From positions 1,116,001 to 1,180,000 of the forward strand of contig LR746272.1 of assembly GCA_902729315.2 (NCBI GenBank): a stretch of 64,000 bases of DNA, read 5' to 3'. Below, piece after piece: positions 23,537 to 37,054 of this stretch. This DNA comes from Spirodela intermedia. Lineage: Eukaryota > Streptophyta > Magnoliopsida > Alismatales > Araceae. Below the pieces are notes generated by a model that had not been told where the DNA came from, did not search any database, and saw only the letters and a list, made by a program, of their open reading frames with translations. The translations under genes were made by a program, and so were the position numbers. Each line of letters starts with the position of its first letter. Positions within the stretch are counted from its first letter, which is position 1.

Positions 23537-24383
23537 TCTTTTTATTTCATTTATTTGCCCTCCTCGAGTGAGACGACGGGACACGGTGCGAATCGATTCG
23601 GGGAAAGCGAAAGCAAGTATCGCCGCGTCTTCTTCTTCTTAGCTAACGCTCCGCCGGTGCAACGTCGGAGAGGGGATGTCGGCGGCGGCGCATCACGACG
23701 GAGAGTCGGTGGCTCGCCGGTGCAACCGGCGGCGGACTAGGAGGATGCGGGCGAGTCACGCCATCCCCACGTCCCTCCGCCCCCACCCACGGGGCCTCCG
23801 TGCTCCTCTTCTTCCTCGTAACGCAGCCAGAGAGAGAGAGAGGACAGAGAGAAGAGAGAGAGAGGGAGAATCAGAGACGGGACAAGGGAGGGAATGCTTT
23901 TGGGTCCAATTTCCGGCCCAGCGAGGATCGGAAAGGCCCAGATGACGTCACCCTCTGGAGGTGGGTGTGGCGCAGAGAACGGCCGACGGATGGCCCACGG
24001 TAACCCACTACGAAAAGAGTGCCACCTCCTCTTTTCCCACGTTCGTCCACGTCAGAATCTCCCGGACCTCTGGATCGATTGGTCACCTTCCGTCAACTTC
24101 TTCTTGCTGACTGAAGGCCAGTTTCGGGCCCGGTCAGGCCGGGCCCAGTCTAAATGAATTGGGCCGGTGAGCCCAATCAAACAAATAGTCAACGGGAGTT
24201 TACTCCCCAGTTCGGGCGTGAATAGGGTCGAAGTCCTCTGCGATCAGATCATCTGAGCATCTGCGAGGAGAGTCCGGCGGCTCAAGTTGGTGAAGTGGGC
24301 CATCCGCGGGAGAAGCCATTTGACCTTCACAAGAATTGAATGCCCCAAGCTCTCCAGTCTCGAGAGCAGCTCCAAGATCTCTG

Positions 24384-24417
<34 letters not shown>

Positions 24418-24623
24418 TAGCTTGCTCCTAGCTTGTAACAGGGAAGGGGGGAGGGGGGAAGCTTACCGAGGAGAAACCTGAGATGGAGGTAGCTGGCCCT
24501 TGTTGTGATCCCGGAGATGATTTGGTCAAACAGATAGGCTGAGGTAGAGGAGGAAGTGATCATGCGTTGACTAAAAGAAAAAAATAAAAAAATAAAACAG
24601 AGCAGCACGACATAATTGCTACT
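23429..24623. other. Spacer between WRC copy B and the ABC1-like kinase
   Basis: GC-rich to 24200, then mixed. It holds GA tracts (23826-23870; 24385-24415) and a CA tract near 23520-23536. No gene was recognised; open frames overlap on both strands. Confidence 0.5.
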
Positions 24624-27600
24624 TTAATAGTTATTTTCACCATTTTCGTTCCGATGCTTGGAGGAGAGGCCGCAGGCAGCAAATCTGGCGTACGATAATA
24701 ATCGTACGCGCGCCGGCGCACCGAGTCTGCCCATGATGGACCTCAGTTGACCGCTGGAACAGATCACACGAGATTGGAAAACCTTCCATGTATAGAAGGG
24801 GAAAGGAGAGAGAGAATCGGCTTACTCTGTTCGTAAAACAGTCAGAAAATCGGGTGGCATTGACTCCATGAAAGAGGAAATATCGCCCATCTTCAGGGCG
24901 AGCAGCTCCCGCCTCAGCTCCCTCTTCTCCTCGGCAGGCATCTGCTTCCCCAGGTTTGACTTGCTGCCACAAGAATATCACAAACATCATGTCCCAACTA
25001 ATTAACTAAATAAAGAAATAATGCCTTATATAAAAGTCAAACTTCCTTAGTTGGCCAATGAAATGGGATCAGGCATACCTCTCTAGTGTTCTTCCGGTGA
25101 AGATAACGGGGAGATACTTTGCATACTGGCCCAGGCCGAATCTCCCACCGATTTCATGAATCGTTGGCGAGTCCATAAGAACCAGAGCTTTCCACAGCCG
25201 GCAGTAATCCGTTCTGAACTCCTCATCGAGCTCTCTGTAGATGCCGTGATCTAAAATAACTGCATTTTCCCAACACCAGAAATTATCTGATTAAATAACG
25301 AAAACTGTGTAATAAGAAATCGATTGATAGCTCGTACTTAGAGAGAATCCCTGGTAGCCGTCGGGAGAAACCAAGATGTTGCCAGGGTGGGGATCGCCGT
25401 GGACGAAACCATGGATGAAGATCATTTCAGAGAAGAGTTCTACCAATGTCTTGGCAACCTGAACATTAAACCGAGAAATTAATATTTTTCTGTAGGCGAG
25501 GATCTTATATCTGGAGGAGAAATCTTCACTCGGAGAGGAGAAACTGGTTAGTATGGATTGAAAATCAGAGCGTGTGTTCGATGTAAGATGCATGGGACAA
25601 GGTTTTGTCGATCCCAGTGGGTTGAATTTTTTTCTCTCCCTTTTATTTTTTTTTAATAAAAAAAAACCAAGTACGCGTTAGTTGAGATTTCCATTCGTTT
25701 CAAGGAATCTTATCCACGATGTCATGCATTTTATTTAGCAGGATTAGATTGTTGGTAGCTTCATAAGTTTTATTTTTCTTAAACTGGAAACAAACCTTTC
25801 CCGGATCTATGCCTGAATCCTTCAAAAATTCCACATCATCAATCTGAAAGAAGAGGGAGAAATGATTATATAGTTAGAAACGCTAGCAAATGTGCCACAG
25901 AATTGAGTTCGTCCAAAAAAGAAGATGGTCAGCAGAAAAGGGAGCACTTTTACAAAGATAGAGGGAGGTTAAACAATTTATCGTTGTTTGCATAATATTT
26001 TTTTAAAATAAATATTATATAAAGAATGCATTCTTTATAATTTACCTTCTGATATTATAACGAATGAACGGATATTTCTATGGAGCAAGGTTATGAAGAT
26101 GATTTATTTATATACCTTTTGTCCATGGAAAAACTGCATCGTCAGAACCTGCTTTGTTGTCAAGTCCTGCACGTGTATTCAACTGGTCAAACAGAGAAGG
26201 GAATAGTACGTGGTCTTCTCTTAGGTGGCGTTGACTCTGGCTCCAAATAGAGAGACATCAGCAGAAGACGTCAACTTTACTTGACTGAGTTGAAAACATA
26301 CCCAGAATACATGAGGAACTTTGATGATCTTTTTCGTTTTGAAGTTTCTGGCTGTCCTCTCCGCATTCTTTGCCTCCTGCAAAAAATCTACAGCAGCCAC
26401 TTGATCCATAGCCCCAATTACTACATAGTTTAAGTCCTTAAAAAGGAAAAAACTGAAACCTAATATTTAAATTTCTCCTCGGCGCCGTGTAAGTTTAGAT
26501 ATTCAGAGTTCATGGCAAGACATACAAATCTGGAAGAAGATGTACTACTAACCGAGTTCCGAAGACAATGTCCTCTTAAACTCTGATACCATCCATTCCA
26601 ACCTGTAGTCCGGGAAAATCTGAGATGAACACGATTAAACTCTTGATGAGATGTCAGTTTTTAAGTACCTTCGAGGGTTTTAGATTACTGAACAGTAAGA
26701 GGTAATTCATCCGTCTCCTCTCACAGTGATGGTCAACAGAAAACGAATCATGGTTATTGTAAGCACATTGCCAAAGCACCTGTGAAACAAAACTTGAAAG
26801 GACAGCCATGGTTCTGAGGTCGACCGTCAGCTGCTGCTGTAAGCCTGGGTATTGCACCTATTTTCATCAACATAATTAAATACTCATAAATGAAACTATA
26901 AATCATTTAATACTTAAATGTGTACGTGACCTTCTGTGCAATTGTACTATCAATTATACTTAAATGTACTATAACTAGCCAGGTTATATTCTGTGGAGTA
27001 ATCACTCGCTTGTCCACTCGTCTGAGGTTTTTATTTATATATAATACCTACAGCAGCGAATAGCAGCTTCAAGCAAGTTCACGATGAGTAGAAAGGTCTA
27101 TCAGTACACAAGGTTCTTTGATAACTAATATAAAAAAATTCTGAGAGTTCTCGATAGGGATACGACAGTCTTTTAGTATAAAAACTAGTAACATATTAAC
27201 CCTTGATGAGTTTAATTTCCCCTGAAGTGCGAACCTAGTGTAGGCATGCCATAACTGTGTCGGTGGAAACGAAACACGAGAGTAGATACCGGGGAACAAA
27301 GTGTAGTTCGAGGATGAAAAGGAAAGCAGATTTTTTGCCTTTCTAAAGAAATAACAAATAAAATATCCAGGCACATGTTTTTATCATTAGACAGCTGCCT
27401 TCTACGATAAAGAACAGATTTTGGATCTTGTCTTTAGTGAACTAGAAGCCATTTAATGCGAAATCAATGACAGTTCGTCATCCACAGGTGAGGTGCACAG
27501 AAAAGTATACAAAGATTTCGTTAATAAGTAATTTAGTGCAATCCGGAAAGGCGACCAGCTGGAGTGAAGGCATGCATCCCCGGAATGAAGTTTTGTTACT

Positions 27601-30600
27601 ACATCACACTACACTGATCAGGAGAAATCGAAAATGTTGAAATGTAAGGTATGATGTGAAAGAAGTGCACATAAATAGGCTGAAAGAACAAAAGAATAGA
27701 AAAGGGGGAAAAAAAAAAAGAGTGATCATGACATGTTATGATTGAAATCATGACCAACCTTCACAGCAACTTCTTGTCTGTCTCTCAGCAATGCGTGATG
27801 CACTTGAGCAATTGATGCAGCAGCAATGGGCTTTTCATCAAACGAGTAAAATCTGTCACATATTTAGACGATCTAATCATCACTTGCAAAAAGCACAAGC
27901 TCGATCCGTCTCTGGAAATGCTAAATTGTCATCATATAGAAGGACGGCGACAAAAAGGTTCAGCATTTTCTAATATCCTTTGGCGCCAAAGAGTACATTT
28001 GATACCAACTTTTTAGGCAGACTGTCACATACAGAAAAAGGCAGATGCATATAAAGCAACAAGCTCTCCTCAGAAAATATGAGATACCCAAGACTCCGCC
28101 TCATGACCTCAGAAGAAAAAATGGTATTCTAATGTAGCAAGATGCTAGATCTAGCCAAGTCATTAGACAGACACCTTGAACTAAACTATGCAGTTTGATT
28201 TTACAGACCATGCGATTTGATTTTAAAGCAAAAGCTAACATATTGATAGTTCTATTGAAGACAGGTCACTGAGATCGGAAATTGTAGCCATCTTCAGATT
28301 TTCTGCGGAAAAAAAGGTTCTAAATCCAATTTATCGATAACTAATGCCTGATCCTCCCCCAGATTTGTGGTTCTATTAATCGTGTCAAGAACATTATTGA
28401 AATTTTCTTCAAGAATTCTTATGGTCCTTTCTATTTGTATATCCCACAAGATTGCCCGGGCAGCACATTCTTTACAGTTTCCTCTACAAGAAACTGTTAT
28501 TTCACACAAAACCAGGAAGTTTCTAGCTGCTGGAAAAGGAGCATCAACCTAGGTTGTGGAAATGACCCTGACTACATTGCAGCAACAAAGTCGTTCAGAT
28601 GTCTGAAATGCAAATCCAAAAAGTGGAGGTCTACCATCTAAGTCACCTCCTTCGGTGAAGAGGCGTGCTTGTGAAAAGGATAAACGAATTTTTTACGTGG
28701 CAATTAAGAGTGGACGAAAAAAAATTCTCAGATAACCATAGAAAGAAAGGGTACGATTAGATTTGCGTTTATATGGTTGCCATTTAAGCACAAATCCCAT
28801 AGATGGCGGATATAAACAGTTAATTCACTCGTAAACAAGAGTGGCTGACTCACATTTGATCAAGTTGGAACTTCTGAAAAGTGAGACCAATTGGAATATA
28901 CCAGTCAAACTCGTGGAAGTCAAATATAGCAATTGAAGGAAAAGGTCCAAGATTGGTTGGAAAGGACGACGATAACGGTGATGATACAGCTAGATTTTCT
29001 GGTTGACGAGGAAAAAAATGCATAAATTATAGGCCAATAACCGCTTCAATGAGGAGACTTCAAATCTCCATAATGAGAGCTGTTAATGAAACACAGACTA
29101 AATAACACAGAATATAAATTCGCCAGAAGAAACTTACAAGTCAGTAAAGTTTTTCCCTAGATTCCTGGCTATTACTTCTTTGATGTCTTCAAAAGGACAA
29201 GGGACAGCCTAAAACATCAAGAGGGAAAATATATACAGGTATTCAGCAAGATACAAAGATTCCATCCTGGAGAAGCAAAATAAATACATGAAAAATATAA
29301 ATATTCATCAAGATACCAAGATTCTATCGTAAAGTACAAGAAAATTACAGAATACCTTGTCCTGTAATGTTGAAAATGTTGATGAATACTCTTTTGGCAC
29401 TTGACGCAAAGAGGAGACAAATTGACCGGCCTTCACATAAAAGCCCTTGTTGGTTTCACATAGTTTCAAAAGCCTCTGGGCGGATCGTAGGTGGACCTGG
29501 AACAATAAGAGTTGAAAAAAGGCAGACCATGTTGCGTCCATTTCTCATTATCATTACAACTTGAAGTAGGCCCTTTCAGGAAAGGACAAAAGCACGTGAA
29601 GTGGAAACTTATAACATTTTACTATAACAACACAAGATAGGGACAGTGATAGCGAATTTCAGCATGATACAAGTAGCTCATTGGGAAGTGTGCATTTCAG
29701 GAGGTTTCAGAGAAAATGGCCGGATCCAATATCTAAGTTAATCTCTGGTCATACTTATGAGCTAATAAAAGGTTATAATACAACCCACTACCATTTTTAA
29801 GGCCATCATGGCATATCGACACAAACTGGTAAAATGCAGTATTCATGTGCTGATCCATATCATTGAATTAAATAAATCAAAATGTACGTTTAATGAATGC
29901 CAAAAAAGTTACTTTTATCGCGAATATACTGCGTTAAAGGCGCTTTGTGTGCATTCAAGGACCATCAAAATGACAGAATTCAGATTTACCACCCTGAAAA
30001 AAGGTATTTGCATTTATCTTCCACTTGAAAAGAAAGCGCCAGGCTAGCTTCGTGATCCAATACGTAATCTATTAAGAAGGAAAATGGTCCCTGCGCTTCC
30101 GTTCTTCACAAGCTCACATTTATATACATTTAGACGTTCTGAAACATCCTGATTTAATCAAACGCAAAAATGGCCTTGGATAGAGTATACGCCATCTTTC
30201 AATGGCACCGATTCAACCAAATGCAAACATGTTTCTGGATAGAATTCAAGTTACCCAACCGACACTATAAGGTAAAAAAATAAAATGTTTATTCGACGCG
30301 AGAATCTTCGGGTTTTGAGAGAACTGCAGCCCGGTACATGTAAACTACACGAATGAAGGCCTAAGAAACGAACTGCAAACGAGGATGCGGAGCATACTCT
30401 ATAATCCAAATCCTACATCATGTCTTTGATAGAATAATGTCGTGAATACCTCCAGTAATTTGTTGTGGTGATCCACAGGACGACGTTCCAGGCCCCATAA
30501 CGAGAACTTGTAGTCAGCGATAACATAGGTGATCTGGAATAGACAGCAGAGTTCATTATCAACATAAAGAGAAAATAAATGGAGAAAGAGGTGAGAGAAA

Positions 30601-30888
30601 GAAAGAGAGAGAGAGAGAGAGATGCAGGATGAGGAGACTGACAGCGTAGAGAGCCCGAGACGATCGTACGATGCCTTCCACCTCGAGCCTAATCCTCTCG
30701 GCTGCGGAGAGCGAGAGATCGCCGGAGGAGGGGAAAGGATCGGGGACCGACCGCAGAGACAGGGCCGTGATTCCCGCTCCGGCGAGGAGGTAGAGAGGGG
30801 CCTTCGCTCTGGCGGGAAATCTGACGTGGCCCCTCCTCATGGACCCACCCGTCTTCCCTCCCTCGTCGAGAGTCTGGACGAATGGCAT
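24624..30888 (-). CDS. ABC1/ADCK-type atypical kinase (ATH9-like)
   Basis: Fourteen minus-strand exons: 30888-30643, 30533-30450, 29496-29356, 29208-29138, 27852-27759, 26857-26780, 26619-26553, 26387-26302, 26166-26116, 25843-25796, 25458-25338, 25259-25079, 24963-24826 and 24753-24624. All phases agree and give 511 residues. The ABC1 signature motifs are present: the KxGQ motif KAGQ at 132-135, [11 protein letters not shown], the VAVK lysine at 212, [18 protein letters not shown], the catalytic loop HGDPHPGN with Asp344, and LDHG with Asp366 in place of DFG. The family regulates quinone/isoprenoid lipid metabolism in mitochondria or plastids. The closest remembered relatives are Arabidopsis ATH9 and animal ADCK1/5. 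The N-terminus ([20 protein letters not shown]) looks like an organelle-targeting or membrane segment. Substrate unknown. Confidence 0.95.
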
Positions 30889-32299
30889 TTTATTGGTTTA
30901 TATGTCGGTAGCTCCACTTAACCGGGCTGACCTGGCGGCCCACTTTAATGGGCCCACATTAGATTCCCCGGCCCATATCATCCAGCATAGTAAGACGCTC
31001 AGTGACATTTAACTGGAGATAAAATAAATATTAATGTACACGTCATGCATCGCTGACTTTCTTAACCCAGTAAAAAAAAATCATGATTTATTAAAAAAAT
31101 AATTTGAATAATCTCCTCGTCTCCCATGATTTTTGTATTCTTTTATTATTCGTGGAAAATATAAAAATAGCATGATCTTAAAATAAATACCAATGAAATG
31201 TAATATATTGAGGTACACGGGACTATGGTTCTAATTAAAAATATATCCAATTACAAGCCGGTGACTAAATAAATGAGAAAAATGCGATGCAATGTGATTA
31301 AGGGAAATATAAAGCTAAGTAGGGTTATTAAAACTATCACTTTTTTTTGTAATTATGAGATTGAAGAGATTTCTGCATCATAAAAAGGGAAAAAAATAGT
31401 TGTGTATCACGATCCTAAGAAAAAAATCATAATTTATTTTATAATGTTTTCAAAATGATGACTTTTGGAAAAATATTAATTAAAAATAAATGGAAACGGT
31501 GACATTTTTTTTCAACGGATTTGACACGTGCTCTTATCTTTTTAATAATTATAGGGCCTAGATACGGACATAATTTATCTTTTTCGTCGGGATTATCAAA
31601 TATAATTTATTTATCAACGTATAATGCTATATAATATAATATTGATGGAAAATTAAGCTTAAAGCTTATATCCCAACGGGTTATGATATTTGGTTGGAGC
31701 TGAGCCATAAGGCAGTGCGAAGGAGAGTTGACGCCGCTTTGACCCTTTAGCACGTTGACGTGCCCGCCTTCGACTTGTCCACATGGGTTTCATTTTTCAC
31801 CGACCGCTATTGGGGCCCACTTCACTGTGGTCCTCTTGTTCACCGCCTCGGGCGCTGAGTCATCCAATCGAAGGTTCCAGTCTCCAGAAGTATCTCTGGT
31901 TGACCAGCCCCGCCGGTCCCAAGAGCCGGTCGCACCAGCTCGCTCCGGGTTTTGGACCGGTCCCTCCCCACCCCCCCACGTTGACGACGGCGGCTACCGA
32001 CAGCGCCGCCCATCCGCCGCGGGGAAAAGATCTACCGACGATGGGAAAACCGCGGTTAGGGAGAGAATATTCCGCAGATTCCGGGGAAATCGAGTATTCA
32101 ATGCAAGAAAAGGAGGCATTTTTATGATCAAAGTGGCGACTTATATTATTCCCGACGATTATTTGGGGATTTTAGGCAATGAAGAAAATATATGGTCCAA
32201 GGGGGTCCCCAAGGAAGGGCCTCCCCAGGCTGGCCCTTGACTCCACGCTACCCATTTATTTGGGAAAGAGGAAGGAACCCACCTCTCCTTTTCTCTCCC
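30889..32299. other. Divergent intergenic region of kinase and GAD genes
   Basis: GC-rich for about 100 bp next to the kinase start, then strongly AT-rich (about 31010-31700), then GC-rich towards the GAD promoter. No gene and no clear mobile element ends were seen. Confidence 0.55.
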
Positions 32300-32307
32300 T
32301 ATATATA
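32300..32307 (+). promoter_or_regulatory. TATA box of GAD
   Basis: TATATATA about 133 bp before the GAD start codon at 32440, with a pyrimidine-rich leader following it. Confidence 0.75.
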
Positions 32308-32439
32308 GCGGCATCCTGTGCTTGCCCCCATCCCACACCGCCCTTCTGTGTTCGTTCTCCCCTTTCCAAGAGAAGCTCAACCTCTACCCCTCTCCTTCTT
32401 CTTCCTCCTCCGCCCCGCCGGCGCCGGCTCTGCGAAATC

Positions 32440-34702
32440 ATGGTTCTCTCGAAGACCGCGTCGGAGTCCGATGTCTCGGTGCACTCCACCTTCGCCTCGC
32501 GCTACGTCCGCACCTCCCTGCCGAGGTGACCATCTCCTCTCCTCGGATCTGGCCGGCGACGGCCGCCGTGCCCAGATCGGGCGGCGTCGCCGCTGCCGGT
32601 GATGGATCTCCGTCTGATGGGTGGGTGCCCTCTGTGATTGTTGCAGATTCCGTATGCCGGAGAACTCCATCCCCAAGGATGCGGCGTTTCAGATCATCAA
32701 CGACGAGCTGATGCTCGACGGCAACCCGCGGCTGAACCTCGCTTCCTTCGTGACGACGTGGATGGAGCCGGAGTGCGACAAGCTCATCATGGCAGCCGTC
32801 AACAAGAACTACGTCGACATGGACGAGTATCCCGTCACCACCGAGCTCCAGGTAAACCCCCCCTCTTCCCCCCCACCCCCCGCCTTGTAGAGGATTCTGC
32901 CGGCGATGGCGGCGATCCGGCGGCGCGATTTTCCCGGTTTCTCTTCCGGGGGACTGGACCACTGGTCCGCTATCCAACCGGCCAGCGGAGTATCGTAACG
33001 CAACCCACCTAACGCCCGCCAATGGCGACGGCGCCATGAGGGTGTTATGAGCGAATGAGATCTCTCGACATAGTTCGTCCACGTGAATGAATCATATAAT
33101 ATTAGGGAGAAGTCAACAAAACGTCGCCCATTTCTCATTGACGTCATAAGAAAATAATCCGCATTTTTGGTTTATTTTCTTCTTTTTATTATTATATTTA
33201 ATTAGCTTTAGCGCTGAAAAATCTGACGCCGAGAATTTGGCGCTGCTCAGAACCGCTGTGTGAACATGATCGCCCACCTCTTCAACGCGCCGCTCGGCGA
33301 GTCGGATGCGGCGATCGGCGTGGGGACGGTGGGGTCGTCGGAGGCGATCATGCTGGCGGGGCTGGCCTTCAAGAGGAAGTGGCAGAACAAGAGGAAGGCG
33401 GAGGGCAAACCCTGGGACAAACCCAACATTGTCACCGGCGCCAATGTCCAGGTAGGTCTCCTCCTTCCCCCTCCTCCTCCTCCTCCGGCTCTGTGTCAGC
33501 CTCTCTTTGATGACGGGCCTCTAATGGCCGCTCCCGCAGGTCTGCTGGGAGAAGTTCGCCCGGTACTTCGAGGTGGAGCTGAAGGAGGTGAAGCTGAGGG
33601 ACGGCTACTACGTGATGGACCCCGAGAAGGCGGTGGAGCTGGTCGACGAGAACACCATCTGCGTCGCAGCCATCCTCGGCTCCACCCTCAATGGCGAGTT
33701 TGAAGACGTCAAGCTCCTGAACGACCTCCTCGAGAAGAAGAACAAGCAGACTGGGTAATTAACAACATCTCTTCCTGTGCGTACTCCGCCACCTCCTCTG
33801 GTGGATGCGGCGCTGTTGCTTCATAGCGGCTGAAGATGTTGGGCTGGTTTCTGGGCGCAGTTGGGACACGCCGATTCACGTGGACGCGGCGAGCGGGGGT
33901 TTCATTGCGCCGTTCCTCTACCCCGAGCTGGAGTGGGACTTCCGGTTGCCGCTGGTGAAGAGCATCAACGTCAGCGGGCACAAGTACGGGCTCGTGTACG
34001 CCGGCATCGGGTGGGTCATCTGGAGGAGCAAGGAGGACCTCCCCGAGGAGCTCATCTTCCACATCAACTACCTCGGGGCTGACCAGCCCACCTTCACCCT
34101 CAACTTCTCCAAGGGTCAGCTCCCCTTCCTCTCTCTTTCCTTCCTGAGGCTTGTTCACTGCCGCGACCATAAGGTTTCGCTCACAGGCTTGACTGATCCC
34201 AATTCCTGCAGGTTCGAGCCAGGTGATCGCGCAGTACTACCAGCTGATCCGGCTGGGCTTCGAAGGGTACAAGAACATCATGGAGAACTGCCAGGAGAAC
34301 GCGATGGTGCTCAAGGAGGGGCTGGAGAAGACGGGGCGGTTCAACATCGTCTCCAAGGACAATGGGGTGCCGCTCGTGGCCTTCTCGCTCAAGGACCGGA
34401 GCCGGCACAATGAGTTCGAGGTGTCGGATTACCTGCGCCGCTTCGGGTGGATCGTGCCGGCCTACACCATGCCGCCAGATGCGCAGCACATCACGGTGCT
34501 GCGGGTGGTCATCAGGGAGGACTTCAGCAGGACGCTTGCAGAGCGCCTCGTGATCGACATACAGAAGGTCCTCCACGAGCTCGACGGCACTCCGGCCAGA
34601 ACGCCGGTGATCTCCGCCGAGGAGAAGGCCCTCAAGACCACGAGGGAGATCACCACCGCCTGGAGGAACCTCGTCAAGGCCCGCAAGACCGGGGTCTGCT
34701 AA
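32440..34702 (+). CDS. GAD: Glutamate decarboxylase
   Basis: Six exons: 32440-32525, 32647-32851, 33251-33451, 33540-33754, 33861-34114 and 34212-34702, giving 483 residues with agreeing phases. It is a cytosolic PLP enzyme that decarboxylates glutamate to GABA and CO2. The pyridoxal lysine is Lys277 in SGHKYG. Also seen are the conserved N-terminal start [23 protein letters not shown], split here only by being one exon, and [33 protein letters not shown] and [17 protein letters not shown]. The C-terminal tail ([14 protein letters not shown]) keeps a tryptophan and a lysine/arginine cluster like plant GAD calmodulin-binding domains, so Ca2+/calmodulin activation is likely. Length is near the family's usual 490-500. 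Exons are very GC-rich. Divergent from the ABC1-like kinase. Confidence 0.97.
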
Positions 34703-34781
34703 TCGCCACTGCCCTTCCGCCTCCGCCGCCGGCCTATCCTCCCCCTCCCTTGAGCTCCCTCTGCTTTCTGTCATTTGTGTG

Positions 34782-34814
<33 letters not shown>

Positions 34815-34918
34815 CCTCTATCTCCATCTCCATCTATCTATCTACATATCACCGTGTCTTTGATTAATACTTGACGTGTTGGAAGTCAACGAGGAGGCCT
34901 TTTTCACCTGCATCATCA

Positions 34919-35331
34919 TCTTCGATAGGGGCTGCGGCTCATTTTGAAGCGATTGGACTGGCCGCCCGATCTCGTTATTAGGTTGAACGGGTCCAGAAAG
35001 AGGGTCCCACCCTGGAGCCAAGTGGTCAGCTTATCGTGTGTGGCGTCACGATCTCGAATGCCGTAGAGAATGTCTTTCAATAATTGAATCAGTTTATGGC
35101 ACTCCCCGTTTTCCGTCTCATCCTTCAACGGTGCAAGATCGCGATCTGGATCGGGCTCCAGATGGTGATCAACGGCCACAGATCCATTTTCGAATATTAA
35201 GAGTATTACTTTCTTTAGGGGGGGGGGTAAATTAAAAAAGTGATTGTATTAGAGTGGGGAGGAAGGCATTCCTTTTGAGAAAGTGACCAAAGCACAACTT
35301 TCTGTAGAGTTCTGCCCTACCCATTGTGACC

Positions 35332-35398
<67 letters not shown>

Positions 35399-35642
35399 TC
35401 ATTTTCAACCCATTGGACCGGGCCGCTCACTCTTCTTATTGGGTTAATCTGGCCCAAAACGAGAAGGCCCACAATGGAATGCCCCCTCCCCCCGCAACTT
35501 AGTAACTTATAGAATGCCTGAGAGAGAGAGTTCTTGATAAAACAATCCCTTGATATGAGACACGATGTCCCCCTCTCTCCATCTGGATTGGCCTCTAGAT
35601 AGTCATCAACAGCCACAAATCCATTTTCAGATATCTTCTTAA
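34919..35642. repeat. Diverged tandem duplication separated by a (GA)n tract
   Basis: Copy 1 (about 34928-35200) and copy 2 (about 35394-35642) share GGCTCATTTT, ATTGGAC(T/C)GG, CTTATTGGGTTAAT-like and ATGGTGATCAACGGCCACAG-like segments in the same order. They are separated by the 61-bp (GA) tract at 35334-35394. Considerably diverged. Confidence 0.75.
35334..35394. repeat. (GA)n microsatellite, 61 bp
   Basis: Uninterrupted GA dinucleotides between the two copies of a local duplication. Confidence 0.97.
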
Positions 35643-35806
35643 AAATTCTATGTAACTTGAATATATTGTTTTTTTGGGGGATTAGCAAAATTTTAATATC
35701 ATATAGATTTTGTGAAATTTTATCGTCTCCTTTTGGCTGTAAACCTTATTATAAGCAAGGGTATATGATTTATATGCTCACAAACCTTTCACTACAAGCT
35801 CAAGGC

Positions 35807-35953
35807 TTCTCTCTCTCTCTCTCCCTTTCTCTCTCCCTCTCTCTTTCTTTCTCTCTTTTCTTCTCTCTCTTTCTTTCTCTCTTTTCTTCTCTCTCTTTCT
35901 TTCTCTCTTTCTTTCTCTCTCTCTCTCTCTCTCTCTCTCCCCCTCTCTCTCAC

Positions 35954-35984
<31 letters not shown>

Positions 35985-36060
35985 CTCTTTCTCTTTCTTT
36001 ATCTCTCTCTCTTTCTCCCTCTTTCTCTCTCTCTCTGTGTCTCTCAGTCTCTCTCTCTCA
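35807..36060. repeat. About 250 bp of compound CT/TTTC microsatellite
   Basis: Imperfect CT repeat with interspersed CTTT and CTTTCTTT units; the longest pyrimidine tract in the window. Confidence 0.95.
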
Positions 36061-36455
36061 CTGGCTCGCTCGCTCTTTCTGAGATAGTCCAACTGAACTT
36101 GACGAGGTCCGAGCCACCCGATAAGGCTCACCTAAAGCAAGATATTAGATTCTCTAGTCATGCTTTTTGTTAAGAAAGTCAAACTCGAAACCAAAAGCAG
36201 GTGACATCACACTTTGATTTGAGGGTGTTTTTAGCTTATAGGATTTTAATAACATTTTCTTTCAAAATTAATTAAAAAAATAGCACGGACAGAATTATTT
36301 TCGATAAAAGACAATTATATATCTTTAATTTACAAATAAACTCGGAGTTGAGGCCATTTTTATAGAATAAACTTTCAAGAGAAAATAAGTCTGCCCTAAT
36401 CTTGGTCTTGGTTGATATCAAGTTGTGCTCTGGCTCATGCGGCAAGAGCCCCCCT

Positions 36456-36562
36456 TCTCTCTCTCTCTCCCTCTCTCTCTTCTCTCTTTCTCTCTCTCTC
36501 TTCTCTCTGTCTCTCTCTCTCTTCTCTCTTTCTCTCTCTCTCTTCTCTCTTTCCCTCTCTCT
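36456..36562. repeat. Higher-order CT repeat
   Basis: CT tracts arranged in a repeating pattern of about 30 bp (TCTCTCTCTCTTCTCTCT with a T or G variant), so this is a minisatellite built from a microsatellite. Confidence 0.85.
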
Positions 36563-37019
36563 AAGAAGCGTTCGGGTGAGCCTATATGAGTCAGGCCTCT
36601 TAAGCGTCAGGCTTGGAACTGATGAGTTGGGCATTTCTTGGAGGAAGAGAGTCACGAACACGTAACTGCTGTTTGGGCATTAGGAGTTTTAGGTCTGGTC
36701 GGCCCATTCATATCCCAACACGAACAAAAATAATTATCGAGATATATACATCAGCATTTATAGTCGGCAAGTCAGCTACGTCAAACGCCGCCCTGCGAGA
36801 GGAAAACAAGGAATAGCCGTCTGGTGCAACAAGGAGAACGCTTATTACGGGGAAGCCCAGCTTTTCTTGGACATCTCATTGGATTGACGCCTAGTTCTTT
36901 TCCAGAAATCGACTATCTATGGGTTGAATCCTGTCATTGCAAGGCGTTCCGATCAGCTTCCACGGCGTGACCTCTCCATAGTGTTGAGGACTCAGCCAAG
37001 GATTCATCTCTGAACTTGC

Positions 37020-37054
<35 letters not shown>

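Noticed and set aside
34181-34774. Minus-strand 197-codon frame
   Set aside because: Antisense shadow of the last GAD exon.
35778-36131. Open frame rich in Arg-Glu or Ser-Leu
   Set aside because: It is a translation of CT/GA microsatellites on both strands.
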